Shown one piece after another: positions 45,928 through 56,520 of a stretch of 64,000 nt of DNA. Position numbers and translations under genes: made by a program. The DNA comes from Cricetomys ansorgei (Eukaryota > Chordata > Mammalia > Rodentia > Nesomyidae). Under the pieces are notes generated by a model. That model searched no databases and was not told the DNA's origin. It was given only the letters and a program-made list of their open reading frames with translations. Numbering within the stretch: position 1 is the first letter of the stretch; every line of letters starts with the position of its first letter. The DNA lies in the NCBI GenBank assembly GCA_026225945.1, contig JAMJFZ010000107.1, positions 44,940,501 to 45,004,500 on the forward strand, written 5' to 3'.

Positions 45928-46807
45928 TAAATTGAAAACTAATTGAAGAATAGCCATTGTTATTTATAGTTTTTCTTTCTTTGGAAATAAATATTATCCT
46001 TATCAATTTTTTTTGTAAATGTTCGATGGTTTTTAATGCTCACTGAAAAAATATATTATATGAAATGTTATCATGTAACTTTAGTAAAAAAATAAGATCA
46101 TGTCATACCATGAGTAAATTATATATAAATTACATTGAGATTCAAGTAACATAAAGTATATTCAATGTAAAGAGTTCCCAAAGTGCAGGGATTTGTATTG
46201 TTTTTCTTTTCTTTAATAGACTAAACTTTATAACCAAGCAAATTACATGGTTAAAAGTATCCATATAATATTTGATTGCTATATACTTTTAGACATCATA
46301 TTGGCCCCTAATGATTTTGACAATCTGTCAAAAAGGAAAGAAAACAATCATTACAATGTTACATTCCTTTTAAAACTTAGATTAGTATAATTTTGATGAC
46401 ACAGAAGTAAGTGATTCAATCTCAGAAGACAGTGTGCATGTATAATTTCAAATAATAGGCTATACTGCCTGGCTTGGTCTAATTAGTGTGGTAAGTACTA
46501 TACAACAACGGGGTTTGTGAGGATAATTTTAAGTGACTGTAGAGATTGGGAAACATCAAAAAAATGATACGATAGGAGGCATTTTGGAATTGGGACAGAT
46601 GCTAGAGATGTGTGAGAAAATAAGAAATGGAAACCACAAATGTATCACATTTTACATATTCAATTAGAGACATAAAATGTATTTTTACAAGTTACACATC
46701 TGTCTATGATTTTTCAAACAAACACGTTTGCTAACACATGGTGTTTTTAGAACACATGGATACCATAATCAATTCGTCCTCTAAAGCTTCATTGTAGGTT
46801 ATACAAT

Positions 46808-46905
46808 GCACACACACACACACATACACACACACACACACGTGTATATATATACATATATATATAAGTATATATGATATCATATATATGATATATATCA
46901 TCAAA
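46808..46905 (+). repeat. (CA)n followed by TA-rich palindromic sequence
   Basis: A CA run broken by one TA is followed by CACGTGTATATATATACATA. A perfect palindrome, TATATGATATCATATA (46871-46886), and further TATATGATATATAT lie after that. Low complexity, potentially cruciform-forming. Confidence 0.9.
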
Positions 46906-47108
46906 GATAGGAGTTTCAGATTTGAAATAAAGGCCATGGCCCTCTGAACAAATAATTCTCCACTCTGAATATACTCAAATAATGGACTTTGTTCAAATGC
47001 ATTCCACTGCAGGAAGTGGAAGTTACCATGCCCTATGCCTTAAGCCTCTCTCCTACAATTCCTTCTCTAGTCTTCTCAGGTTAGATCCTTTTCAGTATTG
47101 ATATTAAA

Positions 47109-47146
47109 TTTAATTCATATATATTTATATATATATATGAATTAAA
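47109..47146. repeat. Perfect inverted repeat, 16-bp arms, 6-nt loop
   Basis: TTTAATTCATATATAT (47109-47124) and ATATATATGAATTAAA (47131-47146) are exact reverse complements. AT-rich. Confidence 0.95.
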
Positions 47147-50100
47147 ATGCATAATGTTTTATTCACAAATATGCATCATTTCATATCATTGATTCCTGTT
47201 ATCTGCTACATGAAAGAGAGTCCCAGCTACCTTAAGCTGGTAGTCATTAAGAGTCTCATGTCCAGTGGTTTTTTTATCTATCATTTCTTAATTGGTTTTA
47301 GTAGAATATTAAAACATTTATTTATTTTCATGCTTTTCAAATATTCCATCAGACAATTTATCTTTTCCTTATATAGTATTTGGTGATAACAATAAGTTAA
47401 AGACTATGACTGACATTGGAAGGAATTATCAAATTCTGTAAAAGTAATCTTTATTGCAGACAGAAGGAAAAGACATGGAAAGTTGTTACTAAATGCCTTG
47501 TTAGGGTCAAATTCATACTATATGTTTTTAAGTGCATATAATAGAAATTTTTAGTGAGTGATCAATCTTTGGAATCACTATTAAATTTCTAAATTAACAC
47601 TATTTGTTTATAGTCCCTGATGTTTGAATGCATGTTGGCTGAATAAACGTGTTATTCCTACTAACCAGAAAGTAAAGGAAAGACTTTCCAAATATTTAGA
47701 AGGTGAAAAAGATAAGAGATTAGCCCATGAACACCGCTGATCATCACAGTCTAGACACCACCTTAATAAGTGGGCAATCTTGTATGTGGCATGATCTTGC
47801 TTCCTCTTGTACTGAGAGGAATCATCTTGCATTAGGATATGAGGATACTGAGCCCGTTGAGAGCTTTTGGTCTGCATTGTTGCAATAATCAGTGTCCTTG
47901 CACTGTTGGTCTATAAGCACGATCCGCATAAATCTGCTATCCCACTGTGCCTGATCATGTCACCTATTCACAGCAGTACATGAATCTAGGTAGCCAGATT
48001 CTCCTAGTTGTCACTATAGCTCTGTCTCTCAGAAAATGAGAGAAAGAATTGTGGAAGAGAGGCATAGAGAACAAGGTGCCCCTTGGCTCTTTTTGAAGTG
48101 GAATGCAATCATATGGAGACCATTATCAGGGTAAAGGCACAATCAAGAATTATTTGTTCAGAGAATCTCAGGATCATGGACCTTACCTCAGATCTAAAAA
48201 TCCTACCTGTGATGTTCCATCAGCAAATAAGAAGTCAAAAGAATAATAGATATAATTTCATAATTCAGGTTACAAGAACACCAGACCATGAGGATTATGA
48301 AGGAAACAAGGTCCATTGATCCTAGTGGACACACCAGCGATGGGGCAAGAAATAAAGAACTTTAAATACTTCTTCTCTCTTGAAAATATAGGAATGCATG
48401 TAACCATGAGACTCCTGTGAGAAAGGAGTCATTCGTTCTAAATCTTACTTCTGAGAAATAATGAAATTAAATAGCCATACACTGAGCTAAAGAGTGCATT
48501 CATTGATGGCAAAATTAAAAATATGGAATGTAAATTTCTCAGAATATGAAATAAAAGGGCACAGAGATCGTATGAAAGGAGTGGTGAGAGCAATGAACTC
48601 TAGGTCTGGCTGATTCAAGAAACTTCAAATTAAGGATCTCAAAGGAGAAATCTGTGACAATTGAAATATATCTCTTTTCCAACAGTTAAATAAAAGTCCT
48701 AGGCATAGCTTTAGGGAGCTAAACTGAGTTATAAACTTATCCTTGGAAAAATTATCACACGAAGGACATGAAAGGAAAAAAAAAGCTGTCTTCAAATGTT
48801 AAAGCTGACATGATGATACAAGAAGACCCAAAACATTTTCAGGTCTGAAGGCAGATGATGCCAATATTCACTATTAAGTACACAGCAAACAGAAGATGAC
48901 AAAGGATGTTGTGTATGAAATACCTACAGAAGAATAAGTACATTAACAAATTGAGGCCTTGGGAGATTTCTAAAGTTGTTAGGAAAAGAACTAGCAATTT
49001 GTTTATATTATTTAGTGGAATGATACTATCAAGAAGTATCATTTGAAGCACTGAATTAATCTTCATTAATTTTAGAAGGTAAAGGGGAAAAGGAGCTAGG
49101 TCCATGCTCAATGTCTTCTCTTGTATAGACAGATGTCAACAGCTGGACATTAAAGTAATACATTGGGAAGAAGCCTGCTTTTCAGAATCATGGTAGTGAT
49201 CACTAGAGAATTTAAAAGATAAATCACGAAAATCTAGTTCCAGAAATTTGATTTGGATTTAAAAAGGAATTGAAGAATGTCTATTAGTTTTCATGTCATG
49301 TCTTTATCACTTTAAAAGCAAATCTACATTTTATTATTATATACAACTATAATCATAAATATACCAATGAAATGTTCAATTATAAAGGTACAGGGTAAGA
49401 TAATCTTTGACTCATTGAGTGATCTTACATTGTGCACTGGAATTACACTGCTTTTAATACACATAAAACATTTATTGTATGAATTTGGAAAACATCCATA
49501 TTTTTGCATTTTTAAGAACATACAGGAGCTGAAAATCATTTCTACTTCTGGTAGATTACAAATGCATTTCTGTAAAGGCTCAGATGGTAAATATTTTAGA
49601 TTTTGGTGGTAATGAGGAAAAATTGAATATTTATATCTGTACATACATAGAAAGGGAGAAATAGTTTTGCAAAATTTTATTTATTCAAACTCATATATAG
49701 TATACAAGTTAGCTATAATATTTGTCATATAGATCTGCTGAGAAAATTATGACTTTATTGTTTTATATGTGAAAGGGAAGAGTGATAAAATTTTGATTAG
49801 TTGGGGTTCAAGTAAGTGAATCCATTGAAAATGTCCATCCGTGGAGACAAGTTCATTTATGGACCACAAAAAGAAAAAGGTGACCAGCAGAGTTTAACTG
49901 ACAGGTTATAGTTTGCTGGCAATGGCTCAGTACACTACCTCCAGGTTGGTGGAATCTCAACTAGAATATGCCTCTATCGATGATTTAATAGTCAAATTTT
50001 TCCTAGTTTATTGTGGGAGCAATATGCTATTAAATAAAATAAAAATCAATCTGTTATAAAAAGGAAATAAAAAATAAAGCCCACATTTATTATTAAACTC

Positions 50101-51240
50101 AAGCATAAAACTATCCTTTTACATTTATGTGTATGTTTCAGAACACCAAGTTTTACTTTCATATTATCTTCCGGCAAAATGATGGCAAAGAATTGACAGC
50201 TTGATACTAAGTAGTTCATCAAGTTTTTAAAACTGTGGGCATATTTTTCATCACTGTGACTTCTGACTCCTCTAATTCGATCACATATGGGTTTATTTCT
50301 TTTACAGACCTAATTGACATGATTCCAGGTACCTGAGGGTAGGGAAGGAAAAAAGCACACACATCGTCAGATTGTTTGTCTAGGATTCTTTCTCCTATTT
50401 TATTTGTGAATTTATTCATTTGGTATATACCCTTGGAAAGAGAACCAATAAGCAGATTGAGTCCATTAGCTTGTTTCATAAGGTCAAATCACATTTTCTT
50501 AACGTATTTTATAGAAGTAGTCCTACTGAATTTGTTGCTGTAAAAAGGCATTTGTTGTTAATGGCATGTCTTACTGATGGTACTCCATTACAATATCATC
50601 ACAATCTTCTGTTTCATATTTAACCAACTCAGATTTCAACTGAATAGAAATATACTTCATTCTCTACCTAAATGACTTAATTAGTGTATTCAGAAGTTTC
50701 CACAAATGCTGCAGGTACTAATAGGATATCTGTTTAAATTCATATTCTCCAGCCATGCTCATCTGGCTGTGTTAGCTTAAAATGCAATAGTTAAAAAATT
50801 CATTTTTGGTGGTATTATTCCCAAGTGCATGATGTTAATTTCTTTGAAGAAGTATCTACTACATTTTTAAACACATTTTTCCATCAGCTCTTTCTTTGTA
50901 AGAATAAAAGCACAGCAGAGGTACAGCAGACTCTTAATTAACTTAAGAAAAAGAAGTTAAAAGTGTCTCCTCTCACTTAGTGGTTATAGAACTAAATTCC
51001 TGATTAGGAAATGAAAGATTTACAGTATTTTCAACACAACAACTTTTAATGAGATACATCTGCCTTGTCTGGGGTAAGCTTGGACCCAGGCGTTCTGAAA
51101 ACCAAGACAGAAGCATTTCAGGTTGCTTTGCTCAATGGTTCACCAGATATGCTCTTATGAAGTGTTTTCAGTCTGAGAACTATCTCACTTTATTGATGTT
51201 AGCTATAATCACATGCCACCTGGTATACTTATTCTGAGCC

Positions 51241-51242
<2 letters not shown>

Positions 51243-51298
<56 letters not shown>
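51243..51298 (+). repeat. (GT)n microsatellite
   Basis: About 27 GT units with one TTTG interruption. Confidence 0.95.
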
Positions 51299-51486
51299 CC
51301 TAAAACATCCAATAGCTCCTCATAGCAACGGAATGCCTAGGTATTTGGAACCTATTTAGTGAGATAATTTCTCCTAATTCTTTCTGCACTTCTGTTTTTA
51401 TTTATTTATTTATTTTTAATAAATTATAAGATCATTACAAAGTAGTAGTCTGGTCTATAACATTTAATATTCTAATTTCCTCATTA

Positions 51487-51751
51487 GGGCTGGGAAGATG
51501 GCTCAGACAGTGGGTTTTGCCATACAAGCATGAGACCCTACATGACTTTAGATCCACAGCATCCTTGTAAATAGCCAGTTTGGTAGGGCACACCTATAAT
51601 CCTGATCTGGAGACATGGAGACAAGAGGGTCCCTAGACACTGCTGGGTAACTGGTCTTGCTGTCTTGGGGAGCACCATGTTCAATGAGAGACCCTATCTC
51701 TAAAAATAAAGTAGAGAAAAATAGAGGAAGACACATGACACCCTACGCCTC
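51487..51751 (+). mobile_element. B4A SINE, 5' part
   Basis: GGGCTGGGAAGATGGCTCAG, ACAAGCATGAGACCCTACAT, GGCACACCTATAATCCTGAT, GCTGGGTAACTGGTCTTGCT and GAGAGACCCTATCTCTAAAA give the ID-like head and B1-like body. The element resumes at 51833 after an ID insertion. Confidence 0.78.
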
Positions 51752-51832
51752 TCTGGAGCTAAGGAATGAATTCAGGGTTTTGTGCTTGCTAAGCAGGGTT
51801 GCTCTAGCACTGAGCTAAATCCCCAACATCCA
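51752..51832 (-). mobile_element. ID SINE, antisense, nested in B4A
   Basis: TGGAGCTAAGGAATGAATTC, TTGTGCTTGCTAAGCAGGGT and CACTGAGCTAAATCCCCAAC are the reverse of the ID head ('ggggatttagctcagtggtagagcgcttgcctagcaagc'). No T-run was seen at the left side, so the tail is lost or absent. Confidence 0.8.
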
Positions 51833-51920
51833 GTGTTAACCTCTGGCCTCCATATGCTTGTGTATGTGTAACTACCTTCATAGATACACTAAATGCCACA
51901 CACATTGAAAATTTAAAAAA
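51833..51920 (+). mobile_element. B4A SINE, 3' part
   Basis: GTGTTAACCTCTGGCCTCCA and TATGCTTGTGTATGTGTAAC, then a CACACATTGAAAATTTAAAA tail, continue the B4A interrupted at 51751. Confidence 0.65.
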
Positions 51921-51956
51921 CGAAAGGAAGAAAACAGTCAACAAAAACAAGCCTCT

Positions 51957-52062
51957 AGCTAGGGACATAGCTCTGCAGTGGATGGTGGTAGATCACTTGC
52001 TTACAGAACGTGCCTATGTTCAATCACTACAACTGCAAAAACTATCTAAATAAAATAGAACA
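51957..52062 (+). mobile_element. ID-like SINE, sense, diverged
   Basis: CTAGGGACATAGCTCTGCAG, GGTAGATCACTTGCTTACAG and TGCCTATGTTCAATCACTAC, then an A-rich tail, follow the ID plan with a short internal insertion. Confidence 0.6.
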
Positions 52063-53234
52063 CAGGCAGGGAATTTATCTCATATGCTTTCTGTTAGACC
52101 CAACAGAAAAAGTTGATTCCCTTCAAACACACAGAGTTCAGCTGTGGCTATAAGTTCTCATGTGCCTGTTAGAAAAACAAAAAAGGTGTTTCAAAACCAA
52201 AGGAAAACACAAGCCTAGAACAGCTGAGGTTTGAAAACATTGTTTTTGGAGTTTAAATTTTGACCTTTAAAGATCAACAGGGCAAGTGTTTGTGTACTAA
52301 ATTCAGTCAAAAATGAGTTACCTTTATATGTACAAGAGATACTGCATATCATCGTATTAGCTTAGAAGATGAACATAAGGTCACATCAAAAACCCAGTAC
52401 CTGGTGCTCACTAACAGTCTCATAATGTTGTTTTCGATCTTCTTCTCGGGGAGAAATGCATCTGATGTCAGCAAAGTCAACATTTATTCAACTGATGTAA
52501 TTTCAAATGAGGCAGCACAGCATAGAGTAACCGCAGGGTTTAAAACATTTCATTATACAATATCAGGACTCACAAATGGATCTCCAAATCTTCCTCATAA
52601 TACCTTGGGTCCCTATCAGACTGACAATAAGTTACTCCTAGTACCAATACAATAAATAAACAGATAAGAATAATCTCATATTCTTTGCCATAAAAAGATA
52701 CTATGTGGTTTGCACTATATGTAATTTTCAAGAATATAAAGGAATTGGTCTTCATAGGCATCATTTTAAACATCTTGCAAATGTATGCCATTTCTACAAT
52801 CAGATTGATAGTGGCTGGCCAGAAATCTGAGGAGGCTGATACAGTGTTCAGTGATGAATCCAATCACACCAGTTAAGGGCAGAGACCTGTCAATTCCAGT
52901 GGGTTACACAATGAATGGAGAATATTGGCTAATCAGAATTGCAGGCAGTGGTTATTGGCATTGAAATTGTAAACACTGTGAAAAAATCATGTTGTGGGCA
53001 ACATGAGTTTTAAAAAATATCTTTAATAGTAACAGGAGCTGTTACAGATTGCTGATACATAGTTACTATGTGCTGGGGACCACCTGAAACAAATATACAC
53101 ACACACGCTCACAAACACTTGAGTCTATCTAATATAAAAGTATATTCTCCATTTAAAAATAGGCCACACTGCATATAAATTTAAAACTTAACATTCTAAT
53201 CCTAAACTATGATATTTTATGAAAATGTAGCCCT
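52063..53234. other. No recognisable feature
   Basis: About 1.2 kb. Frames 52404-52655 (plus, 83 codons) and 52570-52863 (minus, 97 codons) overlap on opposite strands and are unrecognised. Confidence 0.45.
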
Positions 53235-53320
53235 TGGCCAATGAGTTGACTCAACAGGGGAAAGGGCTTCCCACACGAGCCTGACTACCTGAAGTCTATT
53301 TAGTTCCTTGGTTGTACACA

Positions 53321-53366
<46 letters not shown>

Positions 53367-53385
53367 ACAATAATAATAATTAGAG
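53235..53385 (+). mobile_element. B3-type SINE ending in (CA)n and (AAT)n
   Basis: GGCCAATGAGTTGACTCAAC, GGGCTTCCCACACGAGCCTG and ACTACCTGAAGTCTATTTAG give the head. The (CA)n run at 53315-53367 and AATAATAATAATT form the tail. Most of the body is missing, replaced by the microsatellite. Confidence 0.55.
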
Positions 53386-53523
53386 TAAAAACAAATAATG
53401 ATAAATTAAAATTGAAAAGAGAGGACAAGAAGTTTGGAGGGATGCATGTTAGAAAAGTCCCTGGAAAAGTAGCTCCACAAAATATTTATATAATGCGCTA
53501 GGTCATTAAACAAGGTCGTTACA

Positions 53524-53708
53524 GGGACTGGAGAAACAGATGAGCAGTTTCAAGCAACTACAACTCTTTTAGAGGACTTGACCTTAGTTCCCAGCACCCA
53601 TGACTCACAGCTGCCTATAATTTGAGCTCTGGGAAGAACTGGTGCCTCCCACCTTTGTGGGCCTCTGAACTCACAAGCACCCTTCCCCATAGAGATACAT
53701 ACTCTTCC
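53524..53708 (+). mobile_element. B2/B3 SINE, diverged
   Basis: GGGACTGGAGAAACAGATGA, TTTTAGAGGACTTGACCTTA, GTTCCCAGCACCCATGACTC and ACAGCTGCCTATAATTTGAG with TGGTGCCTCCCACCTTTG match the B2/B3 plan in sense. The 95-codon minus-strand frame at 53550-53837 overlaps it and is a shadow. Confidence 0.75.
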
Positions 53709-54217
53709 TTTGTGTGAAAGTCTCTTGCAGCCTATACTGTGCCTCCGATTGCTTTTCTTGCTTATACTGCCTGGCAGCAGACCCCAGGAAGTGAGTACCA
53801 CCTTTTTTGGGAAAAGATTCCAAGACCTACGTTCCACAAGATATTAATGTTCTATGATGAGGAGTTATAAAGGATTTTATGGAGTAAAAGTTCCCATAAG
53901 ATTAATAAACAGAGTGTATTACTTTTCGCTTCTTCACCCATGGAGATGCACAAAATTTAATAGCTCATTAATGGATTTTAGAATTTTGAAATGAAAAAAA
54001 TAATAAGATAACCTTCCAAACTGGTTTTTTTTTTACATGAAATACTTATTCACATAGCAGGGGTTCCAAGATGACAAGGTGTGGGGAGTATATTGCAGAA
54101 CTTTCCTATAGGATGCATCTAAGTTCTCCAAAAAGCTGTATCTTGATCACAGGCTGTGTATCAAGGAGATTCTTTTTAAAGCAGAAGAGAAATGTATACT
54201 TTAAAGACTAAAACAGA
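53709..54217. other. No recognisable feature
   Basis: About 500 bp, unassigned, with a T-run at 54026-54034. Confidence 0.45.
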
Positions 54218-54517
54218 GTTGGTAGGATTGCTCAGTAAAGCGCTTGCTGTGTAACATGAGGACCTGAGTTTCGATCCCTGCGATGCATGGAACACTAACC
54301 ACTGTAGCATACCTCCGTAATCCCAGGGTTCCAACAGCAAGATGAGAGGCAGAGAGGAGACTCTCTAGAAGCTTGTCATGGGCCAGCTAGCCCAGCAAAT
54401 GCAGCAGTGAAGCTCAGAAGACATTTTCTCAAACAAGGTGAAAGTAAGGAGCTGTGGTTATCCTCCGACCTCCACACATGTACTGTGCCACACACACACC
54501 TACATTCACATGTATAA

Positions 54518-54563
<46 letters not shown>
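54218..54563 (+). mobile_element. B4A SINE with (CA)n tail
   Basis: GTTGGTAGGATTGCTCAGTA, AAGCGCTTGCTGTGTAACAT, GAGGACCTGAGTTTCGATCC, CTCCGTAATCCCAGGGTTCC and ATCCTCCGACCTCCACACAT run in B4A order. The element ends in (CA)n at 54519-54563. It is the most complete B4A here. Confidence 0.8.
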
Positions 54564-54565
<2 letters not shown>

Positions 54566-55817
54566 AATCATCTTCTCACACGAAGATTAAAGAATAGTAC
54601 TGAAGCACAGGGATGAAGAAGACATAGAGATGCAAAGAGCTGAGTGGTCCCTTTTAACTTTCAGTACAAGTCTGTAAAATTGGGAAAGTGAACAAGAGCC
54701 ATGTTTCTGTGAAAATCTAGGACAGACCAATATGTACAGGACCAGGTAGGCATGTCTCAGTTCTTGTGAGCTGCTCCCCAAGGTGGGGCATGGGTTGGAT
54801 AGAGCAACACACAGTTAACTGAGAGGTTCCACTCCAGATGCCTTAACCACCTTTAGAGCCTCATAGGATGAGTTGGAAACAGAATGTTCTAGCTTATTTG
54901 TAATGATTTCAGATATGGTTCTATCCAATCCAGTAGCTTACTTTCTTTAATCCAGCCTGGGACACAGAATTTTAATGCTTCAAGCCCATCTTTCTCCAAA
55001 GACACTACTTGGTGATTTCCTGATAGAATTAAATTTTATTCCTTCTCTTCATATCTTCTTCTTTTCACAATTTAATTTAAAAAAAAAAACCTTTAAGAAA
55101 CACACTAAAGTTAAATAGGATTCTCTATGCACTGGCTTTCTTGGTATTAGCTAGGTCTTATTTATCTGAAGAGATGAGGACCAAAGCTTGGCCAGCTGGT
55201 TTTGTATAAACAACAATTAAATGAGGTGTTCCTAAATGGAACCAGTAGATAAGTAACCAAACCATATGGTTCACAGACCTCCAGAGCATCCATGACACTA
55301 GAAAATCTACATTGCTCACTTAACATGCTAACTCCTGAGATCACCTAATCTCTTAAAGCCAAATACCCTGAATAGAGGGAGAGACTCGATGTCAACAATC
55401 TGTGCTTATTGTTTATGGTATGGCCACTAAGAGCCACTGGGCTTGATCTTCATAAGCACAGCCACAGTAATTCAGAGTGTGGTAAGGACACAGAAGAAGG
55501 AAGACCTTTGTCGTTAGGATATTTCACATCTGAGAAGGACCTTAAAAAACTATGGAATAGTAGGCATTTATGAAAAAAAAATCAGGTTACAAGTTGGACC
55601 AGTTCTTTCCCACTTAAATGCCAGGAACTTGAAAAAAAAAATCTCAACAAAGGACATAAAGTGGGAAGAAATAAATCTTTGAAACAAACTAATTTCAAAG
55701 CGGTGGTCTTATTATTCACGATATATTCAGTTTCATCCTATTTGTAAAATTTACTGCAACTCTTAATTGGAGGTTATGTTTGCTTTAATTCTCATTTAAT
55801 TCTTCATTCTCATTTGT
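54564..55817. other. No recognisable feature
   Basis: About 1.25 kb unassigned, with an A-run at 55079-55090. Minus-strand frames of 60-64 codons are unsupported. Confidence 0.45.
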
Positions 55818-55891
55818 GGCATTGGACATCAAACTCAGGACACTACTCATACAAGGCAAGTACTCTACCACTGAACTACACCACCAGCCAA
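55818..55891 (-). mobile_element. ID-type SINE, antisense
   Basis: GGCATTGGACATCAAACTCA and CATACAAGGCAAGTACTCTA, then CCACTGAACTACACCACCAG, are the reverse of the ID/tRNA-like head ('gctcagtggtagagtacttgcc'). Confidence 0.7.
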
Positions 55892-56520
55892 CCAATAGGG
55901 TCTGGAACAACAGAACCCAAATATGTGTGGCAACCTAAATCAAAAATCTCTACTCTTGAGGCAGCAAATTAAAGACTAATCATTTTCTAATTTTAAGGTT
56001 CCTATTCTTTTAGTCATTTCGAATTCACACTTGGAGCCAATCTATGAATGCCAGGTTTCTGCTAATTACAAATGATTCATCTTAATTAGCCTGAAAGAGT
56101 GTTCTAACAAGAAATAAATTATTGCGCACCAAAAAAAAAAAGAAAACCAACAACTTCTGTCAAACGTTTAATGTTCACTTAAAATCCCTTTCAAAACAAA
56201 TGGCAGTTGAGAATGTGGAAGGTTAGAAAGGGAACTTTGGGGGCTGGATGGATTTCAGATTTGCTGTGGCTGCTTGCAGGTGTACCAGTGTTTATTTTAA
56301 AAGTTATTATAACAGATCACAATCGTTATAATTATGACGGTAATCAATGCTCATTAGGGCTACAACAAAAATTCCATGATTAAAGGCCGTTTGTTTCATC
56401 ACAGTAGGAGTGTTGATTTATAACCAGGTAAATTGTTACAAATTGCTTCTCTTAGGGACGGCAGGGGTGAGGAATATATGAATCTGGAGATGGCTGCAGA
56501 AAAAAAAAAGCTCCTCTATT
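55892..56520. promoter_or_regulatory. Candidate conserved non-coding element rich in homeodomain-type TAAT sites
   Basis: No repeat was recognised. Homeodomain cores are dense: GCTAATTAC (56061-56069) and TAATTAGC (56083-56090) form an inverted pair. Another cluster at 56306-56360 includes ATTATAAC with GTTATAAT, TAATTATGAC, GTAATCAATG and CTCATTAGGG. Complexity is high and CpG is not depleted in the core. This texture is common in vertebrate enhancers, but the call is inference only. No expression or conservation data are available from the window. Confidence 0.3.

Larger units (their letters stand above)
45937..51242. other. No recognisable gene, 5.3 kb AT-rich; palindromes and a CA microsatellite
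   Basis: The longest stretch without an assignable element. It contains a (CA)n run at 46808-46842 merging into TA-rich palindromes to 46905 and a perfect hairpin at 47109-47146. The frames reach at most 106 codons (49324-49644, minus) and show no known motif. Stop-rich AT composition argues against coding. Confidence 0.5.

Noticed and set aside
51752..52062. tRNA genes
   Set aside because: The A/B-box-like motifs belong to ID, B2, B3 and B4 SINE heads. None folds into an intact tRNA.
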